Shown: piece after piece, positions 1-9,189 of the stretch
Layout: each line of letters begins with the position of its first letter
How positions within the stretch are numbered: position 1 is the stretch's first letter
NCBI GenBank assembly: GCA_016841665.1
Contig: JAENYT010000004.1
Location: forward strand, 55,200 to 119,199
Length of the DNA stretch: 64,000 nt
Direction: 5' to 3'
Origin: Methanobacteriota archaeon
GTDB lineage: Archaea > Halobacteriota > Methanomicrobia > Methanomicrobiales > Methanomicrobiaceae
Position numbers and translations under genes: made by a program
Notes under the pieces: model-generated
Seen by the model: only the letters and a program-made list of their open reading frames with translations
Databases searched by the model: none
What the model was told of the DNA's origin: nothing

Positions 1-2378
1 GCCCGCACGTCATACGGATTGTCCTGCGTGGAGTAGGGGACGATGAACCGGCCATCAATGCTCTCCTGCCGGTAGACGAATTCACGTCCCGTGTTGCTCA
101 CCAGATCGACCTCGATGATCCCCTCTCCGTTGATGACCGCACCCGGCACGTACTCGAAGACCTTGACGTACTTCAGGTCGATCTTGTCGGTGTTGAAGAC
201 GTTGGTCGGCGATTCGTGGATCAGGCGGTAGTGCTGCAGCGCGGCTACATCCTCCACCGGCACCACCGGCAGCTGGCTCACCTGTAAGCCCCTGTACTCG
301 CCGAGCGCCTGCGGCATTCCGGCGCCCGCCTCGACCATCGAACCGTCGAAATTGTGCAGCCGTGCGATCATCGTCTGGAAATATTCGTTTGTGTAGAGGG
401 ATACGGTCTGTCCCATCTGGTTTGCAACCCTGAACTCGTAGACTGAGGCTCCCTTTTCCTCATCATACCAGGTGGCCATTGCCCAGAATTTCCCGGTATC
501 CATCTGGATATCGGTGATCACGTAGCGGGTGTTCAGGGTATCGAGGATGGCGGATGAATCCTCTTCCGACTGCTGGATAAAGAATGCCGCAGCCCCGTTC
601 GGGCCGGCAACGCCGTGCTGGAAAGGATTGGCATTCGGGATGCGCTGCGCCACGAAGGTGATCCAGTGGCCGTAGTCCCACCAGGACATGACACCGTAGG
701 ACTGCGCGGGATACTCAAAGGTTTCCCGGTCATAGATGGCATAGTAATCGACCCCGGGATCAGGCGTATTGTCCCCCAGCCACTCGAGGACCTCCATCCA
801 GTCGCCTTCCATCCCTCCCCCGATGCTGCTGCCGAGCTCCAGGTCCGCATACAGGGACGAGCTCACAAAGAGGAGGGAGAGGAGAATGCCTGCAGCAAGG
901 AGGATTGCAGGGGCGGGGGAGGATTTGGGGGTGTGGACATTCTTCGGTTGCTCGGATTTGCTCTTTGATTTTCCTTTTTTTCCTTTCTTTTCCTCCGCAA
1001 CAGTCTCCTGCTTCTGGCGGGAGAGCAGTCCTGCCAGCGCCGGTGAGCCCGCATCGAGGGCAAACCCGACAAATATTGCACCCAGCAGGGCGATATTGGC
1101 TGCCAGGTAATATTCGTAGCGTACGTGGCGTATGGTCGAAAAGAGGATGATTACTGACCAAATGAGCACGAAGACCTGGTGCGGATGCTCTTCCCGCCAG
1201 TTGCGGTACACGAGCACCGCTATCCCCCCGAGCATGAGGAGGAGACCGTAGTGGAACGTCATCCAGGCCGAGTCGAAATCCCAGGGGCGCGCTTCCTGGA
1301 TGGTGAGCGTGGTCGCCCGTTCTCCGAAGAAGGAATAAAAATTGCCGATGAGCACATCGAAAAGTGCTCCTGATACCAGGTAGAGCACCAGGGATCCGGC
1401 AAGGGCACCGCCAACAAGGGCAAGCGGGTAGAAATATTTTGGTTTATCCTCCAGCACGCGCGAAACCGCATAGAGCACCCCTGTACCCGCGATCACCGCA
1501 AGGTAGGCGTAGATATGCCCCATGGAGTAGCGTGAAAGGGAGAGGCCCGGGTGCTTGAGCCCGAATACCAGCAGGCCGACGATCGCCACGGAGAACACGA
1601 CTGCGTTGATGAGCAGGAGATCCGCGCTGGAGCGTGAACGGTAGAAATCCACGGTAACCTGGATCACGGTGAAGGCCGCAACGATCAGGGCAAACAGGAT
1701 CATCGTCGGCATCACGTACAGCCCAAGGAGATAGGCGATCCCGGCAATCAGTGAGAGAATAACCGGTTTGGTAAGGGATTCAGGGGTTTTTATGTTCAGG
1801 GGATTGGAGCGCGTATAGGTGATGGCAATGATATAGGCAAAGGCAAACAGCGTGGAAAAAAGCGTCTCTGCAATATGGTGGTCGACAAACCCGAAGAGCG
1901 AGCGATAGAAAAACTGCCCCGAAACCACGGCGACAAATGCGGCAGCGAGAAGCCCGGTCTTCCAGTCCGCGACCTTATTCCCGATGAAATACATAACCGG
2001 AACCATCGCCATTCCCATCAGGGGCGGCACCCAGGAGGCGACATACATGATATCTGCTCTCGCCACCGCACCGGAGAGAAGGCAGAGGGCCCCGATGATG
2101 GTGGTGAACAGCGGCCCCCAGTGGACGGTGTTTCCCGACGGGTATTCGGTCATCGGGTCGTACCAGGGATACGCCGGGAAATTGACGAGGCTCGCTTCGA
2201 GCTGCCTGAGCGTGTACCAGGGATCATTGCCGAGTAAATTGACCCCGTTTTCCAGAACGATATCGGCCTGGGGAAGAAGGCGGGCCCAGAGAGCGATACC
2301 GGAAAATACCAGAATTAACGCTGCAATTAAAATCGTTCGCAATTTTGGATCGTGTAGTACGCGCATCGGTTCTCCCAT
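1..2378 (-). CDS. aglB: Oligosaccharyltransferase AglB/STT3 (3' end outside window)
   Basis: Membrane enzyme that transfers a lipid-linked glycan to Asn in N-glycosylation sequons of surface proteins. The N-terminus has a transmembrane segment followed by DPWYTLRQ and YPWYDPMT, which resemble the first external loop of STT3 where a catalytic Asp lies. A long hydrophobic region follows, and the family signature WWDYGHW appears near residues 566-572. The reading frame is still open at base 1, so the C-terminal part of the soluble domain is missing. A TATA-like element about 25 bases upstream favours the ATG at 2378 as a leaderless start. An ATG 12 bases further in (2366) has GGAG in front of it and is an alternative. 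The gene follows a GT2 glycosyltransferase and the UDP-GlcNAc pathway genes, which fits a glycosylation role. Confidence 0.9.
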   Translation of the reverse strand, partial: MGEPMRVLHDPKLRTILIAALILVFSGIALWARLLPQADIVLENGVNLLGNDPWYTLRQLEASLVNFPAYPWYDPMTEYPSGNTVHWGPLFTTIIGALCLLSGAVARADIMYVASWVPPLMGMAMVPVMYFIGNKVADWKTGLLAAAFVAVVSGQFFYRSLFGFVDHHIAETLFSTLFAFAYIIAITYTRSNPLNIKTPESLTKPVILSLIAGIAYLLGLYVMPTMILFALIVAAFTVIQVTVDFYRSRSSADLLLINAVVFSVAIVGLLVFGLKHPGLSLSRYSMGHIYAYLAVIAGTGVLYAVSRVLEDKPKYFYPLALVGGALAGSLVLYLVSGALFDVLIGNFYSFFGERATTLTIQEARPWDFDSAWMTFHYGLLLMLGGIAVLVYRNWREEHPHQVFVLIWSVIILFSTIRHVRYEYYLAANIALLGAIFVGFALDAGSPALAGLLSRQKQETVAEEKKGKKGKSKSKSEQPKNVHTPKSSPAPAILLAAGILLSLLFVSSSLYADLELGSSIGGGMEGDWMEVLEWLGDNTPDPGVDYYAIYDRETFEYPAQSYGVMSWWDYGHWITFVAQRIPNANPFQHGVAGPNGAAAFFIQQSEEDSSAILDTLNTRYVITDIQMDTGKFWAMATWYDEEKGASVYEFRVANQMGQTVSLYTNEYFQTMIARLHNFDGSMVEAGAGMPQALGEYRGLQVSQLPVVPVEDVAALQHYRLIHESPTNVFNTDKIDLKYVKVFEYVPGAVINGEGIIEVDLVSNTGREFVYRQESIDGRFIVPYSTQDNPYDVR

Positions 2379-2395
2379 GATTACATGGCACTGCA

Positions 2396-2409
2396 ACCAT
2401 ATAAATTGT
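2396..2409 (-). promoter_or_regulatory. TATA element of aglB
   Basis: On the minus strand AATTTATATGG lies about 25 bases before the ATG at 2378, the spacing expected between an archaeal TATA box and a transcription start. This would give a leaderless or nearly leaderless aglB transcript separate from the upstream GT2 gene. Confidence 0.5.
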
Positions 2410-2459
2410 TTAATTCATATACAAAATCCGGAAAAATGAATGATTTAGAGGAAACAGAG

Positions 2460-3593
2460 CTATCTTCTCAGGATGGAGGTACTCTCCCATACCCGCATAT
2501 CTCTGCCGATATGCAGCAGGCCACACAGGAGGTAGGCCTGGTTGAGGGAAAATGCCGAAATGAGGTTTTCCTTAAACAGCACCGGACAGGCGGCAGCCAG
2601 CGCAAACGCCAGCACCCCGAAGATCGGATGTTCCAAAAAAAGGCCCAGAAAGAGGAGCACTGCTCCGGAAAAAAACATCCCCGGCGTAATGAGATACATA
2701 AATATCCGAAGGGGATAGAAATAGCGTGAAAACGGACGCTTTTCACGGAGCAGGTCAAGGTTTGCCAGTGTTGACTCGATAAGCCGGGTTGCCCTCCGGA
2801 TTTTCTGGCGATACTGGAATTGCAATGTTTCCGGGACGCGTTCGTACACGACGGCAGCCGGTTCATACACGGCGCGGTATCCCTTCCGGATCGCGGCGAA
2901 TGCGGTGTTCGCATCATCGGCCCCACAACGCTCCTCGATGCATGGAATGACGGATCGTTTGAATGCCACGAGCGGGCCGTTGAAATTGTACGTCGAGTCG
3001 ATCGCACTTTCCCAGTCGCACATCCTGCCGTAGACATTCCGGTATTCTGCTTCCATCCCCTGCACCCGGTTTTCCGCCCCTCCGCGCAGGGGCCTCTGAT
3101 CGCCGCAGACGGCGCCGATCCCGGCATTTGAGACCAGGCGGGATACTACGAGCAAGAGCGCGTCCTTCTCGAAAAATTTGTTGGCATCGGTGGTGACGAC
3201 GATGTCATGGGCAGCCGACCGCATGGCGCGGTTGTACGAACGGTTGGTTCCTGAGCGTGCCTCGTTTGCAAGGATCGTATATTGCACACCCGAACGCGAC
3301 AGTACCTCCTTTGCGGTTGCGGCGGTGGCATCGGTCGAATCATCATCGACTACGAGTATCTCGTAGCGATCCCGGGGATATGACGAGTCGAGAATGTTGT
3401 GCAGGCGTTCCCCGATCACCTGCTCCTCGTTATATGCAGCCATGATAATGCTGATCGGGGGTAAATGCCCAACGCTCACAGGTTTCTGGGATTTTTGTCC
3501 GAACATGATGCCTGCAAGGTACACGGCATACGGGATGAGCGCAATCCCTACGAAAACGACACCGGCGATCATGACTGCGTACCCGGATACCAT
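2460..3593 (-). CDS. GT2-family membrane glycosyltransferase
   Basis: 377-residue inverting glycosyltransferase of the GT-A fold. An N-terminal membrane segment (about residues 5-30) precedes the catalytic domain, which begins with the family pattern PISIIMAAYNEE (about 46-57). The nucleotide-sugar site VVDDDST follows at about 81-87 and TTDANKFF at about 138. The C-terminus has two or three hydrophobic stretches, as in hyaluronan/poly-GlcNAc-type or dolichol-linked GT2 enzymes. The acceptor cannot be inferred. Lying between glmS and aglB, it probably builds a surface polysaccharide or the N-glycan. It has its own upstream region with a TATA-like element and a palindrome. Confidence 0.85.
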   Translation of the reverse strand: MVSGYAVMIAGVVFVGIALIPYAVYLAGIMFGQKSQKPVSVGHLPPISIIMAAYNEEQVIGERLHNILDSSYPRDRYEILVVDDDSTDATAATAKEVLSRSGVQYTILANEARSGTNRSYNRAMRSAAHDIVVTTDANKFFEKDALLLVVSRLVSNAGIGAVCGDQRPLRGGAENRVQGMEAEYRNVYGRMCDWESAIDSTYNFNGPLVAFKRSVIPCIEERCGADDANTAFAAIRKGYRAVYEPAAVVYERVPETLQFQYRQKIRRATRLIESTLANLDLLREKRPFSRYFYPLRIFMYLITPGMFFSGAVLLFLGLFLEHPIFGVLAFALAAACPVLFKENLISAFSLNQAYLLCGLLHIGRDMRVWESTSILRR

Positions 3594-3642
3594 GTTGCTG
3601 CCTCAATTGACGCGGATATCGGCGTATCTGACGGCGATTAAC

Positions 3643-3656
3643 CCGGGAATTCCCGG
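3643..3656. promoter_or_regulatory. 14-bp palindrome CCGGGAATTCCCGG upstream of the GT2 gene
   Basis: A perfect inverted repeat 49 bases before the GT2 start codon and just downstream of a TATA-like stretch (minus strand TTCTTTTTATC near 3683-3692), so near the expected transcription start. It matches the palindrome before otsAB (21238-21251) at 12 of 14 positions, the two differences being symmetric. Likely an operator for a dimeric regulator; this is inference. Confidence 0.5.
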
Positions 3657-3696
3657 TCCCCGGTACAGATGGGGAGTATGCTGATAAAAAGAATCC

Positions 3697-5436
3697 TCAT
3701 TCCACCGTCACACTCTTGGCCAGGTTCCTCGGTTTGTCGATATCCCGCCCCAGCATTCTCGCCGTGTGATACGCGAGCAGCTGCAGCACCACCGAACTCA
3801 TCAGGATCCCGCCAAAGAGGTGGCATTTCGGCAACCCGACCATGATATCGACGATCTCCTCGAGCTCCCGGTCGCCTTCGATGCCAATGCCGATTATCGG
3901 TGCGCCCCTCGCTTTCATCTCCTTGATATTCGAGAGCATCACCCCGTAGCTCTCGCCGGGAAGGCAGAGGGCGATCACCGGGGTCTTTTCTGAGAGCAGT
4001 GCGAAGGGGCCGTGTTTCAGCTCCCCGGCAGCATACCCTTCCGCGTGGATGTAGGAGATCTCCTTCATCTTCAGTGCGCCCTCGAGGGCGACCGGGTAAT
4101 AGGGGCCGCGACCGACGAAAAATACATGATCGGCCCGGCCGCACGCATCGACCGCTCCCTGAAGGTCGATGAGGAGGCTGTCCTCGATCTGGCGGTGGAC
4201 CATTGCCATCACCTCTTCGCACTGGTTGTCCTGCAGGAGATTGATGATCTGCAGGAACACCGCCAGCTGGGCAATGAACGATTTTGTTGCGGCAACGCTG
4301 ATCTCGGGGCCCGCACGCGTGTAAATCGTATGATCGGCGATGCGAGTGACCGAACTGTCCAGGACGTTGGTGATCCCCAGTGTCGTGCAATTGAACTGGC
4401 GGGCCTTTTTGAGGGCGGCGATGGTGTCCGCAGTCTCCCCAGACTGGGTGACGCCGATAACCATTCCCTGGAGGGGCGGTGTGTAGTACTTGAACTCGGA
4501 GGCGAGTTCAACCCTCACGGGGATGGAACAGTACTTCTCCGCGAGATAGCGAAAGATCAACGCCGCATGGTACGAGGTGCCGCAGGAGACCAGGATCATG
4601 CTCCCGCACTCCCGCATGGCATCGATGACCGCACCATCTTTGAGCGATGACGCGGTATGGAAGAAGACGTCCGGCTGCTCAAAGATCTCCTTTATCATGA
4701 AATGCTCAAAACCGCCCTTTTTCGCACTCTCCACGTCCCACTCGATCATGCTCACCGATCGTTCGACAGGACCGTTCCCGTTCCAGATGATGATCTGCTC
4801 AGGGGAGATGGTCGCAATGTCCCCGTCCTCGAGAAAGACGACCTTCCGGGTATGGTCGAGAAGGGGCGTTACATCGGAGGCGGCCAGCAGTTCGCCGTCG
4901 CCAATCCCGATTACGAGTGGGCTCGCATTGCGGGCGGCAATGATCCGTGGGTCGTCCTGCGCCATGGCAAGGACGGCGTACGAACCCTCAAGATGCGTGA
5001 TCGCTTCCCTGACCGCATCGAACAGATCCCCCGCGTAGTGCTCCTCGATCAGGTGGGCGATGACTTCGGTATCGGTTTCCGAGGAAAATGCATGCCCCCG
5101 TTCTCGCAATTCCCGTCTGAGCTCCGCGTAATTCTCGATGATCCCGTTGTGCACCACCGCAATGCTCCCCGTGCAATCGGTGTGCGGGTGCGCATTGAGA
5201 TCATCGGGCTTTCCATGTGTCGCCCAGCGGGTATGGCCGATCCCGACCTTGCCTTCAAGATCGACCGCACAATGCTCGTTCTCGGAGATCCGGCCACACT
5301 TCTTCATCGTGACCAGCGTGCTGTTCAGGGTGGCGATGCCGAACGAATCGTACCCGCGGTACTCAAGGCGTTTCAGCCCTTCGACAATGATGGGAGCCGC
5401 TTCCCTGATCCCGATGTACCCGACAATCCCGCACAC
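3697..5436 (-). CDS. glmS: Glutamine--fructose-6-phosphate aminotransferase (isomerizing)
   Basis: Makes glucosamine-6-phosphate from fructose-6-phosphate and glutamine, the committed step to UDP-GlcNAc. 579 residues, close to the usual ~600. The N-terminal glutaminase domain begins MCGIVGYIG with the catalytic Cys2 exposed after Met removal, and HTRWATHG (about residues 68-75) and HNGIIENY follow. Two SIS sugar-isomerase domains follow, marked by SCGTSYHAA, SQSGETADT and VGRGPYYPVALEGALKMKE. The C-terminus DKPRNLAKSVTVE is typical of the family. It is last in the run glmM, two nucleotidyltransferases, glmS. Its ATG begins one base after the stop of the preceding gene, so translation is probably coupled. 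Confidence 0.97.
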   Translation of the reverse strand: MCGIVGYIGIREAAPIIVEGLKRLEYRGYDSFGIATLNSTLVTMKKCGRISENEHCAVDLEGKVGIGHTRWATHGKPDDLNAHPHTDCTGSIAVVHNGIIENYAELRRELRERGHAFSSETDTEVIAHLIEEHYAGDLFDAVREAITHLEGSYAVLAMAQDDPRIIAARNASPLVIGIGDGELLAASDVTPLLDHTRKVVFLEDGDIATISPEQIIIWNGNGPVERSVSMIEWDVESAKKGGFEHFMIKEIFEQPDVFFHTASSLKDGAVIDAMRECGSMILVSCGTSYHAALIFRYLAEKYCSIPVRVELASEFKYYTPPLQGMVIGVTQSGETADTIAALKKARQFNCTTLGITNVLDSSVTRIADHTIYTRAGPEISVAATKSFIAQLAVFLQIINLLQDNQCEEVMAMVHRQIEDSLLIDLQGAVDACGRADHVFFVGRGPYYPVALEGALKMKEISYIHAEGYAAGELKHGPFALLSEKTPVIALCLPGESYGVMLSNIKEMKARGAPIIGIGIEGDRELEEIVDIMVGLPKCHLFGGILMSSVVLQLLAYHTARMLGRDIDKPRNLAKSVTVE

Positions 5437-5437
5437 G

Positions 5438-6595
5438 CTACTTCACCACAACATGATCCGGTATATTGCCTGAGATCGTTCTTCCTTCCTCGATGGATAC
5501 ATAGTTCCCCACAAGGCAATGGTGCAGTACAGTAAAGGGCGCGGATGTCACTCTATCACCAAGAATCGCCCCGAATTTCCCTCCAAACAATTTTCCATCC
5601 ACTTCGAAGCGGTAATTGCCCGTTCGGATAGTGGTTTGATTGGCAAGTCTCGTCCCCTCTCCCACCACCGCATCAACGCACCGTGAATGGGAGCCGATTC
5701 GCACATCGTCCATAAGAATCGAATTTTCAAGGTAGGTGAACGGTTCGATCCGTACCCGCGATCCGATGCTGGTGTTGGGCATAATACAGGTATTGGGGCC
5801 GATATCGCAGCTCTCACCGATGATTACCGGGCCGAGAATCGTCGAGTTCGGTCCGATCTCCGTTCCCTCTCCAATCCTGACGATGCCCTGGATCTTCGAC
5901 ATCCCGTTGATTGTCCCGCTCTTCCGTGGAGGAACCGATTTCATGATCCTCGAATTGATGCCGAGGAGGTCCCATGGATAGACTGCATCGTGCCACTGGT
6001 CCGCGGGAACCGCCCGAAACCGATATCCGGCACCAATCATCGCCCCTATCGCATCGGGGATCTCTCTCCCGTCCAGATAGTCGAACACATTCCTATCCAG
6101 GTGATAGATGCCGGTGCTGACCGTGAAACGAGGTGATTCGGACGGTTTTTCGACGATTTCCTCCACAAACCCGTTTCGAAGCGAAACGACCCCGAAATTT
6201 GATGGATAGGGATGCTCCTTGATCAGCAGGGATGAGGGCTCGTTTTTTATTTTGCCGATCGATGCTGCATCGATGTAATTGTCTCCGGGGAGCAGGATGA
6301 AATTGCCTGATAGCTCCGCTTCCGCGCACCTGAGAGCGTGGGCCGGGCCGAGCTGCTTCTCCTGCACGACGACGCGTATCGGAATGTCGCACCGGTTGAG
6401 GTAGCGGATGACGTGTTCCTTGCGGTACCCGACGACGACGGTGATGTCGCGTATGCCGTTTGCTGCCAGTGCACGGATCACATAATCGATGATCGGCCGG
6501 TTTGCCACCGGAATCATCGCCTTCGGCCTGCTCAGGGTGAGCGGCCGAAGGCGCGATCCCTCACCCCCTGCCAGAATTACTGCCTGCATGGTCAT
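5438..6595 (-). CDS. Sugar-1-phosphate nucleotidylyltransferase with left-handed beta-helix (second GlmU-like)
   Basis: 385 residues. The N-terminal Rossmann-like pyrophosphorylase domain begins QAVILAGGEGSRLRPLT (about 4-20), with PKAMIPVANRPIIDY after it and PGDNYIDA carrying the metal-binding Asp. From about residue 235 there are hexapeptide repeats (IGEGTEIGPNSTILGPVIIG and so on) forming a left-handed beta-helix, as in GlmU acetyltransferases. It starts three bases after the stop of a paralogue with the same architecture. One copy is presumably GlcNAc-1-P uridylyltransferase; the other may make UDP- or dTDP-glucose. The final helix differs from the neighbour (GGKFGAILGDRV versus GRKKFGAVIGDNV). 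Which copy does which job cannot be read from the sequence. Confidence 0.88.
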   Translation of the reverse strand: MTMQAVILAGGEGSRLRPLTLSRPKAMIPVANRPIIDYVIRALAANGIRDITVVVGYRKEHVIRYLNRCDIPIRVVVQEKQLGPAHALRCAEAELSGNFILLPGDNYIDAASIGKIKNEPSSLLIKEHPYPSNFGVVSLRNGFVEEIVEKPSESPRFTVSTGIYHLDRNVFDYLDGREIPDAIGAMIGAGYRFRAVPADQWHDAVYPWDLLGINSRIMKSVPPRKSGTINGMSKIQGIVRIGEGTEIGPNSTILGPVIIGESCDIGPNTCIMPNTSIGSRVRIEPFTYLENSILMDDVRIGSHSRCVDAVVGEGTRLANQTTIRTGNYRFEVDGKLFGGKFGAILGDRVTSAPFTVLHHCLVGNYVSIEEGRTISGNIPDHVVVK

Positions 6596-6598
6596 TCC

Positions 6599-7798
6599 CT
6601 ACTGGATTGTCGTGTTATCCGCGATGGTTCCGCTGACATGCTGGTGCGGGGCCACCTTCACCCCGCTCCCCACCACACAGCCCACGTTGACAGAGCAATT
6701 GATGCCAAACTGAACATTGTCGCCAATTACTGCACCAAATTTTTTTCTCCCTGAATTATATCCACCGACTTTAATAATATTGTGGTCGTGCCTGAGATTG
6801 GCGATTTTTGTCCCTGCTCCGAAATTGCAGCCGCTTCCGATGACGGAATCCCCGATATAATTAAAATGGGGTATCTTTGTTCCGGGGAGGATGACGGAAT
6901 TTTTGATCTCCGTGGAATGGCCGATGTGGCAGCCGTCCCCGATGGCCGTCGACCCCCGAAGATACGCATGCGGCCCGATCCGGCAGTCTTCGCCGATCGT
7001 GCAGGGCCCTTCGATGTAGGTGCCCGATTTGATGACGCTCCCCTTCCCCAGCGAGATCGGGCCGGAAATGAACACGCCCTCTTCAATCTCGCCCAGAACC
7101 GCGTAGGAAAGGTCCTTCATCATCGCCTCGTTTGCATCGAGGAGATTCCACGGGGCGCCGATATCAAGCCAGAACGCAAGCCGGTGCGCAATCAGCCTAC
7201 CATCCTCGATATACTTGAAGAGGGCGTCGGTGAGCTCATATTCGCCGCGTTCGGAGAGCGTCAGTTCGGAGAGAACAGCGAATATGTCCTCGTCGAAGAG
7301 GTACACTCCCGCATTGATGAGGTTGCTCGGCGGTTTCGAGGATTTTTCCACGAGTCCCGTTACCCTGTCCCCGTCCACCGTGACCACCCCGAACTGCTCG
7401 GGGCGGCTGCTCGGAAAGATCCCCATACAGGGTGCACCTTTTGCACAGATCGCTTCGATATCCCTGCCTTTCAGGATCATGTCCCCGTTCATGAGCAGGA
7501 ACCGCTCTCTGATGAGGGGCTCGGCAGCCCGTACGGCGTCCGCTGTGCCGAGCTGCTGGCGCTGGGTGACATAGTGGATGGACACCCCCCGGGAAGAACC
7601 GTCGCCGAAGTGTGTCCTGATCTCCTTTTCGCCATATCCCACCACGAGAACAAAATCCGTTATCCCGCATTCCCGTGCCGCGATGATGAGGTACTCGATC
7701 ATCGGTCTGTTTGCCACGGGAAGCATCACCTTGGGCCTCGATGCGGTCAGCGGCCGCATACGCTTGCCCTCGCCTGCTGCAAGTATCACACACTGCAT
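6599..7798 (-). CDS. glmU: Bifunctional GlmU-type UDP-GlcNAc pyrophosphorylase/glucosamine-1-P acetyltransferase
   Basis: 399 residues. The nucleotidyltransferase domain starts MQCVILAAGEGKRMRPLTAS, followed by PKVMLPVANRPMIEY and NGDMIL with the metal-ligand Asp. The C-terminal left-handed beta-helix (about 230-399) has the isoleucine-patch repeats of acetyltransferases. It includes HIGHSTEIKNSVILPG and HFNYIGDSVIGSGCNFGAGT, which closely resembles the acetyl-CoA/GlcN-1-P region of GlmU. This is the archaeal MJ1101-type enzyme that converts GlcN-1-P to UDP-GlcNAc. The start lies 20 bases after the glmM stop and the stop is three bases before the paralogue. I judge this copy, rather than the next, to be the true GlmU from its helix sequence. 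Confidence 0.88.
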   Translation of the reverse strand: MQCVILAAGEGKRMRPLTASRPKVMLPVANRPMIEYLIIAARECGITDFVLVVGYGEKEIRTHFGDGSSRGVSIHYVTQRQQLGTADAVRAAEPLIRERFLLMNGDMILKGRDIEAICAKGAPCMGIFPSSRPEQFGVVTVDGDRVTGLVEKSSKPPSNLINAGVYLFDEDIFAVLSELTLSERGEYELTDALFKYIEDGRLIAHRLAFWLDIGAPWNLLDANEAMMKDLSYAVLGEIEEGVFISGPISLGKGSVIKSGTYIEGPCTIGEDCRIGPHAYLRGSTAIGDGCHIGHSTEIKNSVILPGTKIPHFNYIGDSVIGSGCNFGAGTKIANLRHDHNIIKVGGYNSGRKKFGAVIGDNVQFGINCSVNVGCVVGSGVKVAPHQHVSGTIADNTTIQ

Positions 7799-7818
7799 CG
7801 TCGTTCTGCCTCACAGGA

Positions 7819-9063
7819 TTACTGCACTTGTTTCAGCATTTTCTTGCCTATTTCCGCCATTTTTTCTGCGATATCCTTCGTTTTCCCCTCTGCGGTGATA
7901 CGGACCTTGGGCTCGGTACCGCTCGCCCTGATGAGGCACCAGCCCTCCTCCTCCTCGATGCGGATCCCGTCCGTGGGGACATCCGCCCCCAGGCGGCGGA
8001 GGAGGGTGTGCGGATCCGTCACCGGGAAGGATGCACGGACGATCGGGTACCTGGGCATTGCATCAACCTCCTCGGCCACATCCCATTCCGATGCGATCCG
8101 GGCGAAGAGTGCTGCGGCGTATATGCCGTCCGGGCACAACGTGTGGTCCGGGAAAATCCAGCTCCCCGAAGGTTCGCCGCCGAAATCACCCCAGGACAGA
8201 AGGCGTTCGGAGACGTAGCTGTCTCCCACCGGCGTGCGCTGCACCTCGGCGATCTCATCGATAGCCATCGAAGCATCGACCGTGGTTACCACGCGTTTTG
8301 CTCCCAGATAGCGTGCGAAAAGCATGAGCAGGTGGTCGCCGCTGATAAACCGCCCCCGCCCGTCGAACGCCATCATCCGATCGGCATCGCCGTCATGGAC
8401 GATGCCCGCCCCGGCGTTGCATGTCCGGATCATGTCACCGACGTATCCGAGGTTGGATTCCAGCGGTTCGGAGGGGCGGGCAAATGTCCCGTTGACATTA
8501 CAATTCAGGCAGAAAACCCTGATTCCCGCCGTCCCGAGCAGCCCGGGGGTGATTGTGCTTCCCGCACCGTTGCCGCAGTCGAGAACCACCGACAGCTCTC
8601 CGTCGGGGGCGACGGAGCGAAGAATTGATTCGCGATGCGGTGAGACAAGGTCCGAACAATCGAAGCGCCCCTGGCATTCCCAGTCTCGCCAGTGCTTCTC
8701 TCCGACCTCTCGTTCAATAACTCCCTGCTGCTCTCTGGTAAATGCGGATCCGTCGGGATTGACGAGTTTCATCCCGTTATAGGGTTCGGGATTATGAGAC
8801 GCGGTGATCATGCAGCCGGCCCCCGCATTGCGGGTCGCGAAGGCGACCGTGGGCGTGGGCGCAATATCACCGTAACGCACATCCCCCCCGGAGGAAAGGA
8901 CGCCCGCAGAAAAGGCATGCGCGAGGAGCGGGCCCGTCGTGCGGGTATCTCTCCCCATGACGACCTGTCCGGCCTGCATGCCGACTGCTGATCCGACCGC
9001 AAGCGCAAGATTCACAAGCGACCGATCGTACAGTGCACGTATCCCGGATGAGCCGAAGAGCAT
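7819..9063 (-). CDS. glmM: Phosphoglucosamine mutase
   Basis: Interconverts GlcN-6-P and GlcN-1-P, between GlmS and GlmU in the pathway. 414 residues from the chosen start, MLFGSSGIRALYD, which matches the family N-terminus. An in-frame extension of 22 codons upstream (to 9129) is unlikely because it crosses a TATA element. The phosphoserine loop TASHNPEPYNGMKL has the catalytic Ser at about residue 89. DGDADRMMAFD holds the Mg ligands, and the sugar-phosphate loop RASGTEPKVRI is near the C-terminus. It is first in a four-gene UDP-GlcNAc operon on the minus strand. No Shine-Dalgarno is present, and the promoter spacing suggests a leaderless message. Confidence 0.93.
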   Translation of the reverse strand: MLFGSSGIRALYDRSLVNLALAVGSAVGMQAGQVVMGRDTRTTGPLLAHAFSAGVLSSGGDVRYGDIAPTPTVAFATRNAGAGCMITASHNPEPYNGMKLVNPDGSAFTREQQGVIEREVGEKHWRDWECQGRFDCSDLVSPHRESILRSVAPDGELSVVLDCGNGAGSTITPGLLGTAGIRVFCLNCNVNGTFARPSEPLESNLGYVGDMIRTCNAGAGIVHDGDADRMMAFDGRGRFISGDHLLMLFARYLGAKRVVTTVDASMAIDEIAEVQRTPVGDSYVSERLLSWGDFGGEPSGSWIFPDHTLCPDGIYAAALFARIASEWDVAEEVDAMPRYPIVRASFPVTDPHTLLRRLGADVPTDGIRIEEEEGWCLIRASGTEPKVRITAEGKTKDIAEKMAEIGKKMLKQVQ

Positions 9064-9085
9064 AGATGAACATGTCTCAGCAGGC

Positions 9086-9096
9086 AGAAATAAATG
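9086..9096 (-). promoter_or_regulatory. TATA element of glmM
   Basis: Minus-strand ATCATTTATTTCTG is centred about 27 bases before the ATG at 9063. This places transcription start at or next to the start codon and supports the shorter glmM. Confidence 0.5.
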
Positions 9097-9189
9097 ATCC
9101 CTGCAAGACCCCTGCATCTCTCTACACACCCGTATTCTCCGGATACCACGAGCCTGCCCGGGAGGGAGGAGGTGGGCGCGACCTCCTTA

